64,000 nucleotides of DNA from Humibacter albus DSM 18994 (GCF_000421825.1 NZ_ATXT01000019.1:62001-126000); one strand, 5' to 3'; shown: positions 1 through 9,155, counted from the first letter of the stretch. Translations and numbers: made by a program. Notes: generated from the sequence alone by a model not told the origin.

Positions 1-855
1 GTTGTAGACGTAGAGGTCGAGCACCTGGATGTGCTTCATGTTGAAGGCGTTCTGGAACACGTAGTACTGGTCCATGCCGTTGTTGAGCAGGTTCGCGACC
101 GACAGCATGAGGAGCACGACGTAGGTCGGCATGAGCTGCGGGATGGTGATGTGCCGCATGAGCTGGAACCGGCCCGCCCCGTCGATCTTCGCCGACTCGT
201 ACAGTGCCGGGTCGATGCCCGTGATGGCGGCGAGGTAGATGATCGCGCCCCAGCCGACGCCCTTCCAGAGGCTCCAGAGAAGCATGGTGAGCCAGACGTG
301 GTCGCCCGAGTCGAGGAACTTGATCGGCGTCGTGATGATGCCGGAATCCGTCAGCACGCTGTTCACCAGCCCCGAACTGGAGAACAGCGAGAAGGCGATC
401 ATGTAGACGAGCACCCAAGAGATGAAGTTCGGCAGTGTCGTCAGGGTCTGCACGACGTTGCGGAACCAGGGCGCCTTGACCTCGTTCAGGAACACCGCGA
501 ACACGATCGGCAGGAACGACGTGAGGATGCCGAGGAAGCTCATCGCCAGTGTGTTGACCAGCACCTGGGTGATCTGAGCGAGCTGAGTCGGCGAGCGCAC
601 CAGCATCTCGAACCACTGGAAGCCCACGAAGTCGCTGCCGCTCAGGCCGAGCGCCGGCTGGTAGTCGTACAGCGAGAAGATCCAGCCGTACAGCGGCAGG
701 TACGAGAAGACGAACACGAGCGCGAGGAAGGGGAGGATGCACAGGAACATCCCGACGGACTTCTTGCCCGCGCGAGGACGCTTCGCGCGCCGGTGGCTCT
801 TGCTCTCGACGACCTCGTCGGTCACCGCTTCTTGGAGAACCGCTTGCGTGGTCAT
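1..855 (-). CDS. LplB-type sugar ABC transporter permease (3' end cut by window edge)
   Basis: Integral membrane permease of a carbohydrate ABC importer, MalF/LplB type. The 285 visible residues run from a charged N-terminus (many K/R to about residue 25) into several hydrophobic helices. They include the permease EAA-type loop YESAKIDGAGRFQLMRHITI, which contacts the ATPase, and a QYYVFQNAFNMKHIQVLDLYVY segment typical of the LplB subfamily, usually linked to oligo- or polysaccharide uptake. Members are usually about 300-320 residues, so roughly 20-35 are missing beyond base 1. The ATG at 855 overlaps the stop of a short leader reading frame (ATGA). A promoter and operator lie upstream at 1005-1050, so this is probably the first large gene of its operon. 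Confidence 0.9.
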   Translation of the reverse strand, partial: MTTQAVLQEAVTDEVVESKSHRRAKRPRAGKKSVGMFLCILPFLALVFVFSYLPLYGWIFSLYDYQPALGLSGSDFVGFQWFEMLVRSPTQLAQITQVLVNTLAMSFLGILTSFLPIVFAVFLNEVKAPWFRNVVQTLTTLPNFISWVLVYMIAFSLFSSSGLVNSVLTDSGIITTPIKFLDSGDHVWLTMLLWSLWKGVGWGAIIYLAAITGIDPALYESAKIDGAGRFQLMRHITIPQLMPTYVVLLMLSVANLLNNGMDQYYVFQNAFNMKHIQVLDLYVYN

Positions 856-920
856 CGCGAGATGACCTTCGCTGACGCGGTGACCGCGCTCTGGCCCGTG
901 ATTTGCTGGCCTCGCTTCAT
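852..920 (-). CDS. possible 22-codon leader peptide coupled to the permease
   Basis: A 22-residue frame starting MKRGQQITG begins at an ATG preceded by AAGGGAG at good spacing. It ends at a TGA that overlaps the permease ATG in an ATGA junction. The permease ATG itself has no clear Shine-Dalgarno, so translation could depend on ribosomes finishing this frame. I recognise no family. It could be a true leader peptide, an upstream frame that sets permease expression, or chance. Confidence 0.4.
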   Translation of the reverse strand: MKRGQQITGQSAVTASAKVISR

Positions 921-1004
921 GTCACTCCCTTGTGTGAGGTCCGACGTGCCCGGTTCAAGACATCCCTCGGTCAGGCAAGTGAGCCGAGCCTCAAGCGAAA
1001 TATG

Positions 1005-1018
1005 TCGAACCGCTTCGA
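1005..1018. promoter_or_regulatory. LacI-type operator overlapping the predicted start site
   Basis: TCGAACCGCTTCGA is a 14-bp near-perfect palindrome with one mismatched pair and a central CG, the usual form of LacI/GalR-family operators. It spans the predicted +1, which would give repression by promoter occlusion. The regulator is not identifiable; its half-site differs from the AAGCGCTT operators elsewhere in the window. Confidence 0.45.
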
Positions 1019-1020
1019 TG

Positions 1021-1050
1021 ACCATAGCCAGTGAGTGGCGGATCCGTCAA
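1021..1050 (-). promoter_or_regulatory. sigma-70-type promoter for the LplB permease operon
   Basis: On the minus strand, TTGACG (1045-1050) and TATGGT (1021-1026) are separated by 18 bp, which predicts a start near 1014 and an untranslated leader of about 95 nt before the 22-codon frame. The rest of the 330-bp gap between 856 and 1185 shows nothing else recognisable apart from the operator overlapping the start site. Confidence 0.5.
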
Positions 1051-1185
1051 GAAGACGAGGGGGTCCGGTTCGGTCAGTTCGGCGGCTTCATGCGCGCTGC
1101 AAGCTCGCGGCGCTCACTAATCAGCACATTCGAAGCGCTCCCGGAGCGACGCGACGCGCGACGAAGATCTGCGCGGGCCGTGTCG

Positions 1186-3708
1186 TCAGCCTTCGCGGTC
1201 GAACTCCAGGGATGACGTCGCGCCGGTCGGCACGGGCCACGACCATCGCGTCCGACCCTCGCGGGCGACGTGCACCGGCAGGACAGGGAGGTTCCGCCCC
1301 GCACCGTCCGTCACCCGCGGCCGCACCCCGCGAGGGACCTCGATCGTGACGATGGCTCCGGTTCCCGTCTCCGCGCCCGACGACGACGCCGAGCCCGACA
1401 AGGCCGCCGCTCCCGACAAGGCCGCCGCTCCCGCCGCCGGGGCTGCCTCGCGGCAGCCCGACGCTGCTGCACCGGTCGCGGGACCAGCCGGGTGGCGGAG
1501 CGTGGCGGCCACGGGCATCCCGTCGCTCCACTCCAGATCGATGACGTGGCCGCCGCGGGCACGCAGGCCGCGCACGGATCCGCCGCCCCACGTCGCGGGG
1601 AGCGCCGGCAGCAGCGAGATCGCGCCGTCGTGGCTCTGCATCACCAGCTCGGCGACGCCGGCGATCGCACCGAGGTTGCCGTCGATCTGGAACAGGGCGC
1701 CGCCCGGCCGCTCTCCGTGCGGGTGCAGGTCGAGGAGCGACGGCGAGCTGAGGTCGTGCACCAGCACATCGAGCGAGTGCTCGGCCAGTTCCGTCTCGCC
1801 CAGCCGCGCTGCCAGGCACAGCACCCAGGCCTGGCTCCATCCGGTGTATCCGCTGCCGTGGGAGAGCCGGTGTGCGAGCGATCGCCGCACTGCTTCGAAC
1901 TCCACCGGTGTCGACGTCGGCGTGATGCGGGTACCGGGGAACGCGCCGTAGAGGTGTGAGAGGTGCCGGTGGCCCTCCTCCGTCGCTGCGAGACCGGGGA
2001 GCCACTCGCGCAGGCGGCCCCGCTCGTCGAGCGACGGCATCCGAATCCTGTCTCGAGCGGATGCTGCCTCCTCGACGAGCGCGTCCCGCTCGCCGACGCG
2101 GTCCGCCACGCGCACGAGAAGGCTCAGCGCCTCGTGCGCGAGCTCCTGGTCGATCGTCGACCCCGCCGTCACCGCGCCGACCACGCCCTGCGGGTCGCGG
2201 AACGAGTGCTCCGGTGAGCTCGACGGGCTCACGACGAGCCCGCCCTCATGTTCCACCAGCTGATCGAGCACGAACGCACCGACCGCACGCAACACGGGCA
2301 GCGCGCGCTCCCTCGCGAAGCCATCCGACCACGCGGTGTCGAGCCGCAGACCGAGCTGCGCGCTCATCCAGGCCAGCCCCAACTGCCAGTTCGCCCACTG
2401 CGGGTTGCCGCTCACCGCGTCGGTGAACCGCCAGAGGCCGGTGTTGTGATGCGTCGTCGCGCCGCGCGCGCCGTACGTCTCGATCGCCGTCGAACGTCCG
2501 GCCTCGGCGAGCTCGGCGAGCAGGTCGAAGTAGGGCTCGTGCAGTTCACCGAGGTCGACGGCCCCCGCTCCCCAGTAGTTCATCTCGACGTTGATGTTCG
2601 TGGTGTAATCGCTGCACCAGCCGGGCCGTACGTCGTCGTTCCAGATGCCCTGCAGGTTCGCCGCCTGCGTTCCCGGTCGCGAACTGGAGATGAGCAGGTA
2701 CCGGCCGAAGTCGAAGTAGCGCTGTGCGTCGAGAGCGCCGCGATCGCCGCTGGCCGTGAGGTCGAGCCGCACCCGATCGAAGAACTCGCGGTAGTCGCGC
2801 TCGTGGCGGTCGGCGAGCTCGGCTGTGCTTGCGGTGAGAGCACGCGCCACGTGCGAACGTGCCTGTTGGATGAGCGCAGTCAGGTCGGCGGAAGGCCGTC
2901 GGTCCCAGCCTGCGAACCCGGTCTCCACCGTGAGGACCAGCCGGGATCCCGCGCTCGTGCGGGTGAGCGCCGCTGCGAGCGCCCATCCCATCCCGGCCGC
3001 AACGGTACCGTCGACGGCGGGCGGGGCGGCGTCATATCGCACCGGCTCGGCATGTCGCTCGTACTCGGGAACCACGTGCGACGGCGCGCGGCCGGCGGCC
3101 AGGAGCCAAGTCACCCCGTCGACGTGCTCGGTACGCGAGACGAGCAGCGGGTGCGGTGACTCGAAGTCGGGCGGCGGGGCATCCGGATGCGTGGTCTCGA
3201 GCACGAGCACATCGTCGGGATGCGACGCGAAAGCGTGCAGGCGATCGCCGCCGACACGGAGCTCCGCCCGGGCCCGCCGTAGATCGAGCGACCGTCGGTA
3301 GCCCTCGCCGGATGCCGCGTGCTTCCCTGGGCCCTGTTCCTGTCCCTGTCCCGGGCGCTGGCCCTGCCAATGCCAGCGGAGCCGACCGACGGGCTGATAC
3401 GACTGCGTCCAGCCCGGAGATTGCAGCCGACGCGCCAACGTGTCTGCCGCCGCGTGATCGCCGCGCGCGATCGCGGCACGGAGGTCGTGCAGTGCCGCTG
3501 CGGCGCGCGGATCGACGACGGGATCGACCCCGCGCGCGATCGGACCGCCCGACCACAGCGTGTCGCGGTTCAGATCGACCCATTCCTCGCCGGGCCGGCC
3601 CCAGAGGGCGCCGCCGAGGGAGCCGTTGCCGAGCAGGAACGCCTCATGGAAGTAGCGGGCGGGCTCCTCCAACTCGAGGCATGAGGGGTCGAGGTTCACG
3701 TCGGTCAC
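1186..3708 (-). CDS. glycoside hydrolase family 95 (alpha-L-fucosidase/galactosidase type)
   Basis: An 840-residue cytoplasmic GH95 enzyme; no signal peptide is visible. The N-terminal beta-domain opens with EAFLLGNGSLGGALWG and a DTLWSGGP motif typical of the family. The catalytic (alpha/alpha)6 barrel contains NINVEMNYW, whose two Asn (N371, N373) match the pair that assists the catalytic base in Bifidobacterium AfcA, and the C-terminal IDGNLG Asp matches the family's other key residue. GH95 enzymes remove alpha-1,2-linked fucose or L-galactose from xyloglucan or pectin side chains; the exact substrate is inferred. The GTG start has GGGAGG upstream. Near the C-terminus an Ala/Ser-rich insertion contains an 18-bp tandem duplication (1394-1429). 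Last gene of the 8945-to-1186 cluster, 145 bp after its upstream neighbour. Confidence 0.9.
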   Translation of the reverse strand: MTDVNLDPSCLELEEPARYFHEAFLLGNGSLGGALWGRPGEEWVDLNRDTLWSGGPIARGVDPVVDPRAAAALHDLRAAIARGDHAAADTLARRLQSPGWTQSYQPVGRLRWHWQGQRPGQGQEQGPGKHAASGEGYRRSLDLRRARAELRVGGDRLHAFASHPDDVLVLETTHPDAPPPDFESPHPLLVSRTEHVDGVTWLLAAGRAPSHVVPEYERHAEPVRYDAAPPAVDGTVAAGMGWALAAALTRTSAGSRLVLTVETGFAGWDRRPSADLTALIQQARSHVARALTASTAELADRHERDYREFFDRVRLDLTASGDRGALDAQRYFDFGRYLLISSSRPGTQAANLQGIWNDDVRPGWCSDYTTNINVEMNYWGAGAVDLGELHEPYFDLLAELAEAGRSTAIETYGARGATTHHNTGLWRFTDAVSGNPQWANWQLGLAWMSAQLGLRLDTAWSDGFARERALPVLRAVGAFVLDQLVEHEGGLVVSPSSSPEHSFRDPQGVVGAVTAGSTIDQELAHEALSLLVRVADRVGERDALVEEAASARDRIRMPSLDERGRLREWLPGLAATEEGHRHLSHLYGAFPGTRITPTSTPVEFEAVRRSLAHRLSHGSGYTGWSQAWVLCLAARLGETELAEHSLDVLVHDLSSPSLLDLHPHGERPGGALFQIDGNLGAIAGVAELVMQSHDGAISLLPALPATWGGGSVRGLRARGGHVIDLEWSDGMPVAATLRHPAGPATGAAASGCREAAPAAGAAALSGAAALSGSASSSGAETGTGAIVTIEVPRGVRPRVTDGAGRNLPVLPVHVAREGRTRWSWPVPTGATSSLEFDREG

Positions 3709-3853
3709 GGCCGACCTCCCATTCGATGACGTGGCCGAAGGATGCCTGAACGACACTAGGCGGTCTCGCCGCCCTCGTGCTCGGCCGCGATGCACGCGGT
3801 GGAGTGATGGGCTGCAGCGCGCCGAGCCGGCGCCGAGTGCGGGGTGGGGTTCG

Positions 3854-5023
3854 TCAGGCGAGGCCCGCACCGGATGCGGAACCCCACGATCGCAGCCTCT
3901 CGCGCACGTCGTCGCGAAGCTCGTTCTGCAGTGCCGCGGCGTAGGCCTCGTCGAGCACATCTGCCAGGCGCACGGTGCCGCCCGAGGATGCCGACAGCAC
4001 GGCGGCCTCGACCATCGCCAGGCTGTGCACGTTGGAGTGCACGTCGCCGGACGGCGTGGTTCCCGTGCGTAGTGCGTCGACGAACTCGTCGAGGGCGCCG
4101 GCGATCTCGGGGCGTACGGGCACGGCCGGCCCGTCGGGATGCGTTGTGGCGCCGACGGCGCCTGTCTGCTCGGCGAGTTCCACTTCCGGTTCGCCTTCGC
4201 CGTCCCAGATGGCGGTCCCCCGTGCACCACTGATGCGCCAGCTTCCGTTCCAGGAGGTCTCCAGCCCGGGACTGCACCAGCTGCCGGAGTACCCGAATCG
4301 GGTGCCGCCGGCGAACTCGAACACTGCCGTCGCGGCGGCGTCTCCGCGGTACCAGCTCCACGCCGGGTTGAAGGTGCGGCAGTCCACGCTGACGGGGTCG
4401 TCGTCCAGGAGGTATCGGGCGACATCGAAGCCGTGGATGGCCATGTCGACCAGCAGGGGGTGCTCCATCTCGTCCCGGAACCCGCCGAAGTGCGGTGCCT
4501 TGAAGAACTCCGTGGTGACGAAACCGATCTGCCCGAGGGATGCCACGGCATGCTTCAACCGCGCCAGCTGCGGGTAGTAGCGCCGCGACTGTGAGGTCAT
4601 CAGGAGCTGCCCGGTGACTTCCTGGGCGGCGATGAGCGAGAGCGTCTGCGCCACGGTGGGCGCGATCGGTTTCTCGCAGAGCACGGGCAGCCCGAGGTAC
4701 AACGCCTGCGTGTTGACCGCGTGATGCGCCGGTGGAACCGTCACGTCGATCACGGCCTGCGCCTGCGATTCGGCGACCACCGCCGCCAGCGAGTCACCCG
4801 CCAGCGGGGCCACACCGCTTCCCCGCGCCTGCCCATCACCCTGCTCGGCGCCGTACTCCTCGACCGCCCGCCGCGCGAGCGGGAGGTCGAGGTCGACCAC
4901 GCCGACGAGCCGCACGGCCGGCGTCGAGGCGATGACACGCATCCAGTTGCGTCCCATCGCTCCGGCGCCGACCAGCACGACCCGCACCGGCTCATTCCCG
5001 GGCACGAGGGCGAACGTGCTCAT
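3854..5023 (-). CDS. Gfo/Idh/MocA-family NAD(P)-dependent oxidoreductase
   Basis: 389-residue dehydrogenase. The N-terminal Rossmann fold carries [12 protein letters not shown] (GxGxxG) at about residues 15-25, and the family EKP motif (LCEKPIAPT) supplies the catalytic Lys. The C-terminal half has the alpha/beta substrate domain with [15 protein letters not shown]-type helices. Such proteins oxidise a ring hydroxyl of a sugar or inositol, or reduce the keto form. The start overlaps the stop of the upstream ThuA gene by 4 nt (ATGA), so the two are translationally coupled. ThuA and Gfo/Idh pairs recur in disaccharide oxidation pathways of rhizobia, which suggests a keto-sugar step on the imported sugar. 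Confidence 0.92.
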   Translation of the reverse strand: MSTFALVPGNEPVRVVLVGAGAMGRNWMRVIASTPAVRLVGVVDLDLPLARRAVEEYGAEQGDGQARGSGVAPLAGDSLAAVVAESQAQAVIDVTVPPAHHAVNTQALYLGLPVLCEKPIAPTVAQTLSLIAAQEVTGQLLMTSQSRRYYPQLARLKHAVASLGQIGFVTTEFFKAPHFGGFRDEMEHPLLVDMAIHGFDVARYLLDDDPVSVDCRTFNPAWSWYRGDAAATAVFEFAGGTRFGYSGSWCSPGLETSWNGSWRISGARGTAIWDGEGEPEVELAEQTGAVGATTHPDGPAVPVRPEIAGALDEFVDALRTGTTPSGDVHSNVHSLAMVEAAVLSASSGGTVRLADVLDEAYAAALQNELRDDVRERLRSWGSASGAGLA

Positions 5024-5814
5024 TCGTCCTCGTCCTGGTTGCGCATGGCGCCCTCGTAGCCGTGGCCGTGGAAGAAGTCGCCCGACTCGTACCGCAGCAG
5101 GGTCGGCACGGCTCGTTCCCGCGCCGGAGCCACCCAGTCGACGCCGTTCGCGATCACGCGGCGAACATCCTTGTGGTGATACACCGGAAAGTCCTGATCG
5201 CCCGGGCTGAAGTAGAAGATCTTGCCGTTGCCGCGCCGGTACGTGATGCCGCTGCGGAAGACCTCACCACCGGAGAACGAGCTGATGAACACGATCTCGT
5301 CCGGCCGCGGAACATCGAACTGCTCCCCGTACATCTCCTGCTGCGGAATCTCGATCGGATGCGGAACACCCTGAGCGATCGGATGCGTCGGGTCGACGGT
5401 CCAAACGAGCTCGCGATCGTGCTCGCTGCGCCACCGCAGCGTGCACGTGGTTCCCATCAGCTTCTGGAAGATCTTCGACCAATGCCCGGAATGCAGGACC
5501 ACCAGGCCCATGCCCGACAGCACGTGTCGATGCACCCGCTCCACGACCTCGTCGGACACCTCACCATGCGCCGCGTGCCCCCACCAGGTCAGCACATCGG
5601 TTTGCGCCAGCCGCTCCTCGGTGAGGCCGTGCTCCGGCTCATCCAGCAGCGCCGTGCTCACGACCACCCGGTCGCCGAGGTTCTCCTCGATACCCGACTT
5701 GATCGCGTTATGCATGCCCTCCGGGTAGATCTCGGCCACGTGCGGTTCCACCTGCTCGTGCCGGTTCTCCCCCCAGACGACGACCCGCAATGGGCGGTCA
5801 GTAGTGGCTGTCAT
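5020..5814 (-). CDS. ThuA-like domain protein (sugar utilisation)
   Basis: 264 residues with a glutamine-amidotransferase-like ThuA fold. The N-terminus [12 protein letters not shown] and the segments [24 protein letters not shown] and [13 protein letters not shown] are typical of the trehalose-utilisation family. In rhizobia, ThuA with ThuB (a Gfo/Idh enzyme) converts disaccharides to 3-keto derivatives; a similar role here is inferred from the coupled Gfo/Idh gene. A strong AAGGAG lies before the ATG, and 24 bp separate it from the upstream permease stop. Confidence 0.9.
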   Translation of the reverse strand: MTATTDRPLRVVVWGENRHEQVEPHVAEIYPEGMHNAIKSGIEENLGDRVVVSTALLDEPEHGLTEERLAQTDVLTWWGHAAHGEVSDEVVERVHRHVLSGMGLVVLHSGHWSKIFQKLMGTTCTLRWRSEHDRELVWTVDPTHPIAQGVPHPIEIPQQEMYGEQFDVPRPDEIVFISSFSGGEVFRSGITYRRGNGKIFYFSPGDQDFPVYHHKDVRRVIANGVDWVAPARERAVPTLLRYESGDFFHGHGYEGAMRNQDEDE

Positions 5815-5838
5815 GTGTTTCTCCTTCGTGTTTCTTCG

Positions 5839-6699
5839 TTACTTGATGGCGCCGCCGAGGGCACCGGCTGCGATGTACTTCTGCGCGAGTATCAGCAGCA
5901 ACCCTGCAGGAATGGATGCGATGACGGCCGTGGCCATCACCGGCCCCCACTGCGAGACGTTGGCGCCGAGGTAGTTGTAGATGCCGAGCGTGATCGGGCG
6001 CACCTGCGGCGTGCTGGTCAGCGTCAGGGCGAACAGGAAGTCTCCCCACGCGCCGAGGAACGTGAACAAGGCTGCGGTGATGATCGCGTTCTTGCTGATC
6101 GGCACCACGATCGAGAGGAACGCGCGGAAGTTGTTCGCGCCGTCCACCAGCGCGGCCTCCACGAGCGTCTGCGGCAGGGATGCCATGAACGCGCGCATCA
6201 GGATGATCGCGAACGGGATCTGCGCCGCACTATCGGCCAGAATCAGCCCGAGGTACGAGTTCAACAGGCCCCAATCGTTGAACAACGCGTACAACGCGTT
6301 CGCGATCACGATCGTGGGGATCATCTGCGTGATCAGCAGAACGAAGACGAACGCCGTCATCCCCTTCATCTTGAACCGCGCAAGACCATAAGCCGCCGGC
6401 GTCGCGATCACGAGCGTGAGCACCACAGTGCTCAGCGCCACGATCAGGCTCGTCACCAGGTTGGGCAGTTGCTGGTTGATTGCGGCTTCGTAGCCGGCGA
6501 ACGTCGGGTGAAACGGGAACCAGTCGGTCGTGGCCGCACCCGAGTTCCCCTGCAGGCTGCTATTGATCATCCAATAGACGGGGAAGACCATGATCGCCAA
6601 AAAGATGATGCCGAGCACCGTCATCGGCCATGTGCGGGTGTACCTGCGCCGGTTGGCCGGAGCACCGGTAGGCAGCACCATCGTCTGAGTCGCGGTCAT
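5839..6699 (-). CDS. carbohydrate ABC transporter permease, MalG type
   Basis: 286-residue inner-membrane permease with six predicted hydrophobic segments. The first is WPMTVLGIIFLAIMVFPVYW. The EAA loop LVEAALVDGANNFRAFLSIVVP is near residue 190, and the C-terminus is GGAIK. It pairs with the MalF-type permease immediately upstream to form the translocation channel of the importer whose binding protein is at 7716-8945. The start was set at the ATG that overlaps the upstream stop by 4 nt (ATGA). Confidence 0.92.
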   Translation of the reverse strand: MTATQTMVLPTGAPANRRRYTRTWPMTVLGIIFLAIMVFPVYWMINSSLQGNSGAATTDWFPFHPTFAGYEAAINQQLPNLVTSLIVALSTVVLTLVIATPAAYGLARFKMKGMTAFVFVLLITQMIPTIVIANALYALFNDWGLLNSYLGLILADSAAQIPFAIILMRAFMASLPQTLVEAALVDGANNFRAFLSIVVPISKNAIITAALFTFLGAWGDFLFALTLTSTPQVRPITLGIYNYLGANVSQWGPVMATAVIASIPAGLLLILAQKYIAAGALGGAIK

Positions 6700-7646
6700 T
6701 CGTCCGCCCCCTTGCGGTTGATGTAGAGATAGACGACGGCGAAAAGCAGCGAGATCACGATGAGCACGTTGCTGATCGCCGCGCCCTGCCCGAACAAGAA
6801 CTGCACGAACGAGTTCTGGTACGCCCAGGTGGCGAGCGTCTGGGTCGAGTTCGCCGGTCCGCCGCCGGTCAGGCCGAGGATGATGTCGACCACCTTGAGC
6901 GTCAACACCACGCCGAGCACGATCACCACGCTGACCACCGATCGGATGCTCGGCCACGTGATGTGCCAGAACGCCTTCCACCCGACAGCACCGTCCAGCG
7001 CCGCCGCCTCATACAGTTCCTCCGGCACGGCCTGCAGGCCGCTGTAGAGGATGGTCGTGTTGAACGGGATGCCCAACCAGATGTTCACCCCGATCACGGC
7101 GATCAACGCCAGACTCGGGCTGACCAGCCACGGCACCGGCTGCACCCCGAACAGTCCAAGGAACTGGTTCAACGCCCCGCTGCCCTGATCCAGGATCCAC
7201 TTCCACACCGCCGCCGACGCGATCAACGGCAGCAGCCACGGCAGCAGCAGCAGCGAGCGCAAGAACCCGCTCAGCGGGAAGTGCCGCTTGAAGAACAGCG
7301 CCAGCCCCATGCCGATGCCGAACTGGAACACGATCGAACCCACCGTGAACAACAACGTATTCACCAACGTGGTGACGAACAATGGGTTGCCGAACACCTT
7401 GGCGTAGTTCTCGAACCCGACCCACGGCGCGATGCCCGTGTAGAACGTGGCCGTCGTGTAGTCCTGCAGCGACATCACCACGTTCTGCACGATCGGGTAG
7501 CCGAAGAACACCAGCACGAACACGATCGCCGGCGCCACGAACAACCATCTCGTGAGATAGTCGCCGAGTCGTCTCCTTCGTCGCCGGCCGCCTCCGCGAC
7601 TCGTGTGTGCGACCTCTTTCTCGAGGCCGACGTCCACTGAGGTCAT
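6696..7646 (-). CDS. carbohydrate ABC transporter permease, MalF/UgpA type
   Basis: 316 residues. An Arg-rich cytoplasmic N-terminus (residues 19-30) precedes TM1 WLFVAPAIVFVLVFFGYPIV. The periplasmic-side segment has the usual VGFENYAKVFGNPLF, and the EAA loop YEAAALDGAVGWKAFWHITWP follows at about 215-235. AAGGAG lies 6 nt before the ATG. It sits 69 bp after the binding-protein gene, and a hairpin in that gap probably lowers permease expression relative to the binding protein. Confidence 0.92.
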   Translation of the reverse strand: MTSVDVGLEKEVAHTSRGGGRRRRRRLGDYLTRWLFVAPAIVFVLVFFGYPIVQNVVMSLQDYTTATFYTGIAPWVGFENYAKVFGNPLFVTTLVNTLLFTVGSIVFQFGIGMGLALFFKRHFPLSGFLRSLLLLPWLLPLIASAAVWKWILDQGSGALNQFLGLFGVQPVPWLVSPSLALIAVIGVNIWLGIPFNTTILYSGLQAVPEELYEAAALDGAVGWKAFWHITWPSIRSVVSVVIVLGVVLTLKVVDIILGLTGGGPANSTQTLATWAYQNSFVQFLFGQGAAISNVLIVISLLFAVVYLYINRKGADE

Positions 7647-7674
7647 GTCACGCTCCTTCGCGCGTCGAGGACCG

Positions 7675-7707
7675 CGGACGGGCGAGGATGCCTTCCCCGC
7701 CCGTCCG
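7675..7707 (-). terminator. intercistronic hairpin after binding-protein gene
   Basis: CGGACGGGCG (7675-7684) pairs perfectly with CGCCCGTCCG (7698-7707) around a 13-nt loop, 8 bp beyond the binding-protein stop. No U-tract follows, so partial termination or 3'-end protection of the lipoprotein mRNA is more likely than full termination. The same arrangement follows the other three binding-protein genes in the window. Confidence 0.6.
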
Positions 7708-7715
7708 TGTCAGGC

Positions 7716-8945
7716 CTACTTGTTCTGCGTCTGCGCCTGCTTCAGCGCATCAGCCGGCGATGCCTTGCCGGTGAGCGCGTTCTGCACGGCCGTGTAGATC
7801 GCCGTCGCGGCGGTCGGCCACTTCGGCCCGAGCTCCGCAGTGCGCGCGCGAGCGGTCTTCACCGTCTCGACGAACGACTTCACCTGCGGGTGCGACTTCG
7901 CCCAGGTGGCGGCTGCGGCCTCCTGCGACGGCACGTTGCCGGAGACCTTCGCGATCTTCAGCTGTGTCGCCGGCTTGTTCAAGCACTGCACGAACTTGCC
8001 CGCCAGCGCCATCTTCGTCTTGTCACCGGTGCGCGGCACGTTGAACGTCTCGCCGCCCAACGGTGAGACAACCTTCTGGCTGCTCGTGCGGGTCGGGATC
8101 GGCACGCTGTCGAAGTTCAGACCCTTCTTGGCGTTCAGCACCGGCAGCTGCCACGGGCCGTTGATCATCATGGCCGCCTTGCCCGCGACGAACTGGTTGT
8201 TGACGTCCTGCTGGCTCCACGACACCGAGCTCTTCGACATCGAGCCGTCGTTCTGCAGATCGACGTCGAATTGCAGCGCCTGCTCCGTCGCCGTCGTGTC
8301 GATGTTCTTCTCGTCACCGCCGTTGCTCCACATGAACGGAAGGAACTGCCACGTGCCCTCGTAGGTGTTGATGTTGCTCATCGCGAAGCCGTAAACACCC
8401 TTGCTCTTGTCGGTGAGCTTGAGCGCGGCGGCCTTGAGCTCGGCCCAGGTCGTCGGCGGAGTCACGCCGGCGGCCTTCAGCATGTCGGCGTTGTAGTACA
8501 AGGCGATCGAGTTGATCACAGGCGCCAGGCCGTACAGCTCGCCTTTGTACGTGCCGGCCTTGATCACGGCGGGCACATCGCCCTTCGGTGCGGTGACGCC
8601 GAAGTCTTTCAGCGGTGACAGAGCCCCGGTGGCGGCGATCTGCTGCACGTCCGGGTTATCGAGCATGAGTACGTCGGGCAGTGTCTTCGAGGATGCCTGC
8701 TGCAGCACCTTCGAGATCAGCGATGCGCCGGCGATGTGCACCGTCTTCACGTTCGCGCCGATCTGCTTGCCGCACTGCTTGTAGATGTTGTTGTACCCGC
8801 TCATGCTCGGGTTCGCGGTGTAGTAGTCCTCGACCGTCAGCGTCTGCTTCGAGCCGGAACTGCTGCCGGATCCCGAGCACGCCGCCAGTGACAGCGAGAC
8901 CATCATCGCCCCGGCCACCGCCGCGAGGATGCGTGATTTCTTCAC
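7716..8945 (-). CDS. extracellular sugar-binding lipoprotein of ABC importer
   Basis: 409-residue solute-binding protein, family 1. The signal sequence KKSRILAAVAGAMMVSLSLAACSG ends in a lipobox (LAAC) with the lipidated Cys at residue 23, then a Ser/Gly linker. The mature part has the expected ATG-W and ING-type motifs (ALYYNADMLKAAGV, INGPWQLPVL). I chose the GTG at 8945 because AAAGGAG sits 6 nt upstream and the signal then has normal length; a start 17 codons earlier would add a charged tail. First gene of the cluster, with a promoter and two operators in the divergent region toward the LacI gene. Confidence 0.93.
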   Translation of the reverse strand: MKKSRILAAVAGAMMVSLSLAACSGSGSSSGSKQTLTVEDYYTANPSMSGYNNIYKQCGKQIGANVKTVHIAGASLISKVLQQASSKTLPDVLMLDNPDVQQIAATGALSPLKDFGVTAPKGDVPAVIKAGTYKGELYGLAPVINSIALYYNADMLKAAGVTPPTTWAELKAAALKLTDKSKGVYGFAMSNINTYEGTWQFLPFMWSNGGDEKNIDTTATEQALQFDVDLQNDGSMSKSSVSWSQQDVNNQFVAGKAAMMINGPWQLPVLNAKKGLNFDSVPIPTRTSSQKVVSPLGGETFNVPRTGDKTKMALAGKFVQCLNKPATQLKIAKVSGNVPSQEAAAATWAKSHPQVKSFVETVKTARARTAELGPKWPTAATAIYTAVQNALTGKASPADALKQAQTQNK

Positions 8946-9016
8946 GGAAAGCTCCTTTGCTTCGTTCTTCGAATGGTTCTCGATCAGGGTGCGCACCGGC
9001 CGGACAGCACGGTGCG

Positions 9017-9034
9017 GTCAAGCGCTTTACCGAA
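9017..9034. promoter_or_regulatory. LacI-type operator O1
   Basis: GTCAAGCGCTTTACCGAA, built on the palindromic core AAGCGCTT. An identical 18-bp copy lies 101 bp away at 9118. It is downstream of the predicted operon promoter, in the untranslated leader of the binding-protein gene. The likely ligand is the LacI protein encoded at 9156. Confidence 0.7.
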
Positions 9035-9092
9035 TCCTCGAAAGACGACTCTGCTTGATGTGGGGTGAGGATACGAGCGAGTGCCTGTTGGC

Positions 9093-9122
9093 ATTGTGAG
9101 CACGCTCGACACCGATAGTCAA
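9093..9122 (-). promoter_or_regulatory. promoter for the 8945-1186 sugar operon
   Basis: On the minus strand, TTGACT (9117-9122) and CACAAT (9093-9098) are separated by 18 bp. The -35 element overlaps one of the two operators (9118-9135), so a bound repressor would block polymerase directly. Confidence 0.5.
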
Positions 9123-9135
9123 GCGCTTTACCGAA
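9118..9135. promoter_or_regulatory. LacI-type operator O2 (identical to O1)
   Basis: An exact copy of the O1 sequence, overlapping the -35 of the minus-strand operon promoter and ending 20 bp before the LacI start codon. Binding here could repress both the operon and the regulator gene. The 101-bp spacing would allow a loop with O1. Confidence 0.7.
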
Positions 9136-9155
9136 ACTGATGCGATACTGGCCCC

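Noticed and set aside
1186-4551. 1121-residue fusion of an oxidoreductase-region protein with GH95
   Set aside because: The upstream part runs antiparallel-frame through the Gfo/Idh gene. GH95 homology begins at 3708, where a GTG with GGGAGG stands.
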